A DNA stretch of 64,000 nt from Euptelea pleiosperma (taxonomy: Eukaryota > Streptophyta > Magnoliopsida > Ranunculales > Eupteleaceae), in the NCBI GenBank assembly GCA_035048495.1, contig CM068547.1, positions 26,109,913 through 26,173,912 on the forward strand. Direction: 5' to 3'. How positions within the stretch are numbered: position 1 is the first letter of the stretch; every line of letters starts with the position of its first letter. Under the pieces are notes generated by a model, which was not told the DNA's origin, searched no databases, and was given only the letters and a program-made list of their open reading frames with translations. Shown here piece by piece: positions 58,878 to 64,000 of the stretch. The translations under genes and the position numbers were made by a program.

Positions 58878-59356
58878 CCGACCCATATATAAATTAGATG
58901 TTTTGGAATGGGTTGATTTTTTGTTTAGGCGAGTCTCTATGGTGAGGATAGCCTATCAAGTCTACTTATCAAGGGTTTTTAGACATGCATAGATATTTAA
59001 GCACTTTATCCTACCATTTAATTAGTAGATTAATAGTAATTAGTTGAAGGATAGAATTTTTGAAAACACAATTTTATCAAGTGTAAGGCATGTCGGATGG
59101 CTTCGCTTGAAGTGTGTCAACCTTCTCCTCCAATTCACAACTCGTAGATCTACACACCATCAAATGTTTGTGTCCCCAACCCTTCTTTTCCCCATGGCAA
59201 AAAGGAAAAAAAAGAAAGAAAACAGAATTAGTTTTGAAACCAAATGAAGGGGTACATATATTTCTTTCTTTTATTTTTTGATAGGTAACATGGTTCTTTG
59301 GTTTATAACTATTGCGTGGGCCTTGGTCATTGATGAGTGAATGTTGCAAAATTAAC
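58878..59356. other. Spacer, nothing recognised
   Basis: Includes inverse-strand sequence related to the interior of the 11092-11462 MITE near 58905-58960. No gene is seen. Confidence 0.35.
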
Positions 59357-59522
59357 CAAACAAAACGGCCCTGCTCAAATCGTGTCACGTTAGCAAAAAA
59401 AGCTAAAATAACCGTGCCCCCAACATAACTGACTAACCTAGGTTGCGTTTATTTATGTAATTGTACGGTTATTTTAGCTTTTATGTTGACGTGTCAGACA
59501 TTGAGCAGGGCCGTTGTGTTTG
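59357..59522. mobile_element. Small inverted-repeat MITE, CGGCCCTGC ends
   Basis: 166 bp. Both arms read, from outside, CAAAC then AACGGCCCTGCTCAA, and share GCTAAAATAACCGT further in. The middle is short and non-coding. Confidence 0.7.
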
Positions 59523-60022
59523 ATCCGTACGGCCCTGGCGCGTGGAAGCCGCTCCCATCTAAGCCTAAGCATTTTTTTTAGAAAAATTGACCCTCATGCA
59601 CTTTTAATCTATTAAATTAGTGACTGTTTGGTACTAAGGGTCAAACGACTCTCTGCTTCCTAACTCTATGTAAAGAGAGAAAGAGATGAGGCTAAAACAC
59701 ATACGAAAAAAAAGAGTTAAAACACCGCACACTGACTGCATGGATGTTCAGCCCACCCCTTGTTGGATATAAAAACCGAAAAATCAACCTGACGAGGCTA
59801 AAATATTTCCAATTCAATCCTTTCGAACCCCACTCATCTCATCTCATTTGGATTTAAAATGAATTATTTAAAATTGTTTGATCATAAATCTTTCGACCCA
59901 GGGATAGCGTATTAGAAAACATGCCTAAGTCATATTAGGAAACATGACAAAGTCATCGTAATCCGTCCTAGAGCCAACCCATTGTATATTCCACATTTGT
60001 AACTTACCTTATTTTCTTCCTT
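59523..60022. repeat. Spacer with half a CATGGATG-module MITE
   Basis: At 59735-59815 GCATGGATGTTCAGCCCA and TTGTTGGATATAAAAACC match one side of the module; no partner is seen. The rest is unrecognised. Confidence 0.35.
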
Positions 60023-62554
60023 TGATTATGATCCTAAGATATAAAAAATCGTCTGATCGAAAACCCTAATTCCAACCAAATTTTTAGTTTTAATTTGAGA
60101 CTTTTATCCTGTAACTGTAAAATACACAATTCTTTGCACAGTGGAAATATGTCAGATATCGTTCGCACTTGAATTAGTCACGTTAGTGCAATTAAGAGCA
60201 TGAAATAACGAATTTTTCATAAAAATTGCTACTAAAGAGGATAGAGGGGTGAGAGTGGTGGTTAACTTTAAAACATGATATTTTTAGAGAGAGAATTTAA
60301 GAGAACTACTCTTCAAATTAAAGACAAAATTGATAACAAGTTGCCAAACTAAAACTTCTTCATTAAAAATAACAAATCAACTTACAAAACTATTGAGTTT
60401 GCATTACTGCTAATATAACTAAGAGAAAGCAAGTAAGAGAAAGCTAGATAGAGAGAGAAAGACGAGAATTTTAGAGAGAAAAAGATAGAAACTAGGGAGA
60501 GAAAAGAAGAGAGAATTTCTAGAGAGAGAAAGATAGAAGTAGAGAGGGAAAGTGAGATGCTAAGAGAGAGAATTAGAGAGATATAAGGTTTAGAGAGAGA
60601 AAAAGAATACTTGCCATCAAAGACTCACCTTGGAGGATTGGCCGGAGAAGATGATCGTTGTGGTTGCTGATCGTGGGGAAAGAGACAGATGCACACCGAA
60701 AGAAGCAACAGATTGCCTTAGGTGTAGATCGTTAATGGAGATGCTGATGGTTTGTGAACGGGTTAAGAATGTTGGTGCAGGTGCACCAATAGGTGGTATG
60801 ATAGTGGAAGAGGTGATGGCCGCTAAGCACGGGCAGATGTGAAGGAGACAATCAAACTATTATTAGGTTACTGTAGGGCACACCGTTGATGAGAGGATGT
60901 GCTACGCCTAGATTGGAGATTGACGGTGTGAAGGAGATGAGGTAGTAATGATGGAGAAGCAGGTGGTGCGGCGAGGTTCTAGTTGCAGGCTGCAAAGCAG
61001 TGTAGCTGATAAAGGAGGTGCACAGCCTGACTTTGGGATCCCACAATTGCAAAACCGTGAATGATGAAGAGACGTCGCGTTGCTGCTAGAGTGAGAGATG
61101 ATCGTTGGGAGAGGATTCCGTGAGTTGCAGGACTATGACAGAGGCTGAGAGTGAAGAGAGAGGACGATCAGCAGTCCAATGGAGAGAAACCCCACGGCTT
61201 GGGATGATGGAGAGGGATGACAGTGTGTGACGGTCTAGTCCAAGGAGAAGACCCTCACAGTTTTCTCATTCCTTCTTTCTTCTTTCTTCTTCTCTTTTCT
61301 TTTCTCCCTTTTTTTTGTTGTTGTTTTCTCTTTTATTTTCTTTTGAATAATGGAGAAGGGAAGAGAGATGAAGACGGCTTGAAGAGGTGAGAGGAGATGA
61401 ATGGAAGAGAATACCCAAAACAAGGTGAGGACGGCTTGGGTTTTTCTTTTTGATAGATAATGGAATGGAGACGTGGGAGAGATAAAGATAGGAACAGCTA
61501 GGGTATTAGGGTTTAAGTGAGAGAGAATGGAATAGGGGGCGAGTGCTATGAGGGGCGTCTTAAGAAAGTATATATATATCTCTCGAGGGAACCGTGGATT
61601 CTTCTCTAATAAGGGCGTCCCTTTGTGATTCACATGCAAAGGAGGTGGGTCCCACTTTAATAACAGAAACTCCCTTCATTATTTCCAAAAATCTCCATTC
61701 ACTAATCACTTGTTTTCCAGCAACTTTCCTCTTCTTGTCCTTTCATCTTTTTCTTTTGTCTATCATGCCTACCAACCCATTTTAGCAACTTTCTTATGTA
61801 TTTCCTCAATAGGTGTTAAATATCAACCCTTCATTTAAAATCAATCCAATGTTCAATAATGATCTCCAACAAAAACTTTCCTTTGGTGATGAGTCAATTC
61901 TTCATTTGCTCTCAAATTGAGCCATTTTCTACAAAACCGTCCACACCTAAAATGGCCAAATTCTTAGATTTCCTTTTAAAACCATTACTTTCCAAAACAT
62001 TGTACTTTTTAGCTTTTGAAAAATCTTTTCTTTAAATAATGTTGACCACTATCTTGGTTCATCATCGGCCGTCCGATGAAGAAAGGGAGAGGGATTGAAG
62101 GTGTGGATAACATGTGGATGATCGGATGTCAATTGGATGGTAGGTATGAGTGGTGATGATCGGTCCTAGTTATAATTAGGAAAGATGACTTGATCGGATG
62201 GGTCTGAGAATCTTCTAGAGAGATAATATGTGAGCAGTTGGATCCTAGAGAGAGAGAAAGAGAGAGAATGAAGGGTGACAGTTAGATAGAGAAATTAGGG
62301 TTTAAAAAGAGGAGAGAGAAAATAAAGATAACTAGGAGAAAAATGCACGTAGAGGGTCTCAAACCCTGGTCTTTAACTTGATATTCTGCAAGCTTTACCA
62401 ACTAGTCAAGTCTTCATCTTGTGTTAGTTGATTGAGCTTTATTCTCCTTAATCTCTTCTCTAGGTGCTTGGCTCTCATTCTCTCTTAATCTTCTCTTAGG
62501 CTTTTCCGACTCTCTGGCTCTTCCGCTCTTGGCCTATATCATCTTATCCTCAGC
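60023..62554 (-). mobile_element. Truncated long LTR of the 39348-42024 family
   Basis: On the minus strand its 3' region (AGGATAAAAGTCTCAAATTA, CACTGTGCAAAG) matches the solo LTR near 41930-41960. Its 5' part (62280-62554: CTCAAACCCTGGTC, TCTCATTCTCTCTTAATC, CCGACTCTCTGGC) matches the palindrome right arm near 49640-49790. About the first 150-300 bp of the LTR is missing at 62554, exactly where similarity to the 30231 gene begins. The low end is approximate. The frames at 60630-60842 and 61235-61639 lie inside the LTR and are not genes. Confidence 0.65.
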
Positions 62555-62835
62555 AACCCATTTGATGAGTATCCCTGCTTGATGACCCTTTGCCTCCTCT
62601 ACATGTTTCTCTTCATTTTTGCCCCCTTCAACGAATTCTCTATTCACATTCCCATCAAGGCCATGCGTTTTCTCCACAATGCCCAGATTTTCTTTGGCTT
62701 AATGGGTATAGCTTTGTTAGGCTCACTTCTTCTCCCACAACCACTCTTCTGGACTTCTTTAAATGCTTTCTCCGATGGCTTCAACACACAACAACTCTGT
62801 AGGTCATCGTCGCCATGCTTGCTCCCCTCATGACT
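62555..62835 (+). pseudogene. Decayed paralogue of the 30231 membrane-protein gene
   Basis: From 62555 the sequence reads NPFDEYPCLMTLC and continues in register with the 30231 protein through RFLHNAQIFFG and ALLGSLLLPQPLFW. The N-terminal basic part is absent. After the LFW codons, 37 bases present in the intact gene (30563-30599) are deleted, shifting the frame. Downstream DNA still matches (ACTTCTTTAAATGC, CTTTCTCCGATGGCTTCA) to about 62835. It is a truncated, non-functional copy or a captured fragment. Confidence 0.8.
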
Positions 62836-63246
62836 TAGTCAAAATATTGCTTCTTCACTACAAGATCAAACTCTATCTGCTCTAAGTGAACATAGCGTGC
62901 GTGACAACTCTTTGGAGCCCACTGACCCATGAATGTTTGGCCCACTCCTTGGTGGACCTAAACACCAATAATCTTCCTGATTGGTGATTCAAGCTACTTG
63001 ATGCAAATGTTTTTCATGGTGTGATTTTTAGCGGTTGAATTCGTGCATTTTTATGGGTACTCATTACGTCTAGAAATCACCAATGAGACTAAATTTTGTT
63101 CTATGGATCCGGCACGCAACAGCAAAATAAAGAAGAACGATAGCCTTGACCTTGATGAGCCACATGAACTTGGCCGTCGAAGCATCTTTTCGTTCATGTT
63201 AGGCACTGAATTTCCACTAAAGTGATGCAGATCCCAATCATGTGCT
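62836..63246. repeat. Spacer with a CATGGATG-module copy
   Basis: At 62915-63110 CCATGAATGTTTGGCCCA and, further on, AGAAATCACCAATGAGAC resemble the two halves of the shared MITE module. No clean ends are visible. Confidence 0.4.
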
Positions 63247-63606
63247 TTAGATGCAGATGACTTTAGATGCAGTGGGTGCAGAGGGGTCCCGTAGCCCTAC
63301 ATGGCTCATTTATGGCACCCACTAACGGCATGGATGTTTAGCCCATCCCTTGGTGGATATATATAAGAAAAATCAGTCTCATTGATTTTCTCTAACCATA
63401 GATGATAGAACGTTTTTAGCTTTGATTGTAGCCGTTGGATTCAAGCATGTTTTTTGCATATTTTTGAGCATTAATCCAACGGCTAGAAATTATCAACCAA
63501 GGGGTGGGGTAAACATCCCTGCGGTTAGTGGGCTAAAAAAAAAATGAGCCATGTAGGGCCACGAGACCCCTCTGCATCGACTGCATCTAAAGTCCTCTGT
63601 ATCTAA
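63247..63606. mobile_element. Fold-back MITE, TTAGATGCAG ends
   Basis: 360 bp. Both arms read inward TTAGAT(G/A)CAGA(T/G)GACTT, TAGATGCAGT, TGCAGAGGGGTC and CCCTACATGGCTCATTT, then the CATGGATGTTTAGCCCA module. The arms are ~110 bp and highly similar. No obvious target duplication is seen. Confidence 0.75.
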
Positions 63607-64000
63607 TTTCTTCCATGCATGGATGAGTTTGTGTTCAGTTTACGTTCATGTTTGAATTTTTCTTTCTTTTATATTAATGAAGTACGTATGAAGGAAATGT
63701 TATGCTGTATGAGCGTATAGATTAACAATTGTGTACACCACTTTAGTATTGTGTGCCCTTGCAACTAATTTGTTAATTACATTCTATTTTATTATATGGC
63801 CCTGGAACATGGAAGCCTTTCCCAGCTTCGATAGCCTAAAGCCCAAAGCTCAAGGCCCAAGACTTAAAGTCCAATATCCAATGTCCAAAGTCTTTGGCCC
63901 AAATTAATTAATCCCAAATCACTAGTCTAAATGTGACCAAAGTCCATGATCCACGGTCCATGACCCGTAGCCCGCCACCCATTATCCAACCATGGTCAGC
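63607..64000. repeat. Spacer ending in degenerate short repeats
   Basis: From about 63830 to the window end, words such as AAGTCCA, GGCCCAA, GTCCATGA and GACCC recur irregularly about every 10-20 bp. No gene is seen. Confidence 0.4.

Noticed and set aside
60630..61639. ORFs of 66-134 codons as possible host genes
   Set aside because: They lie within the truncated long LTR (60023-62554) and correspond to non-coding parts of the related solo LTR.
62857..62870. CACTACAAGATC as the second end of the CACTA element at 56611
   Set aside because: It has the same orientation as the first end rather than inverted, and lacks the AAAA and subterminal repeats; probably chance.

Overview
This is a stretch of plant nuclear DNA, almost certainly from a seed plant with a large, repeat-rich genome. 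It holds nested LTR retrotransposons, an L1-type LINE, a CACTA end, a Mutator-like element, many MITEs and plant-type gag/pol remnants, and almost no genic sequence. There are no operons, and I recognise no rRNA genes, tRNA genes or CRISPR arrays. I cannot name the species. Nearly every open reading frame is a decayed transposon protein or a by-product of low-complexity DNA. The one plausible host-type gene is a 170-codon membrane-protein ORF at 30231-30743; a decayed relative of it lies at 62555-62835.

Layout. 1-996: AACGG-rich repeat and GC-rich repeat. 996-5776: Tork/TNT1-like copia element, interrupted at 2585-4047 by a solo LTR of family F1. 5777-14337: MITEs, a miniature TRIM element with an inverted extra LTR (9644-10082), a near-perfect hairpin (11669-11848) and three related ~175-bp units (13178-13875). 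14338-19927: SIRE-like copia element F2 with gag and pol, cut on its right by F1-b. 19928-26602 (minus): F1-b, a pol-less F1 element with 3' LTR, ORF2 and gag. 26632-29309: Mutator-like element. 29340-29754: AACGG-type MITE. 30231-30743: the ORF. 31295-34458 (minus): complete non-autonomous LTR element filled with minisatellites. 35345-37064 plus 50643-50737: L1 LINE. 37070-50642: complete F1-c element inserted in the tail of the LINE, itself carrying a 2.7-kb solo LTR (39348-42024) and a 2.5-kb palindromic insertion (47616-50151). 50738-64000: diverged LTRs, a 48-bp minisatellite, F2-b (54157-56610), a CACTA end (56611), MITEs, a truncated long LTR (60023-62554) and the decayed paralogue.

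How the parts relate. Family F1 keeps LTRs, primer-binding site, gag, a second ORF (ORF2) and a polypurine tract, but shows no protease, integrase, reverse transcriptase or RNase H. It would have to be mobilised by another element's enzymes; the SIRE-like F2 family, which has gag-pol and a related ORF2, is a natural candidate (inference). In both families palindromic motifs lie upstream of a TATA box in the LTR and lie again, inside the element, upstream of a TATAAAA and ORF2. The motif is CCAATCGATTGG in F1 and GGTCGACC in F2. This looks like a duplicated promoter module giving ORF2 its own transcript, and it is the most interesting system here. The second highlight is the palindromic insertion, whose two outer ends are both the 5' (U3) end of the same long LTR and which is flanked by a 5-bp target duplication.
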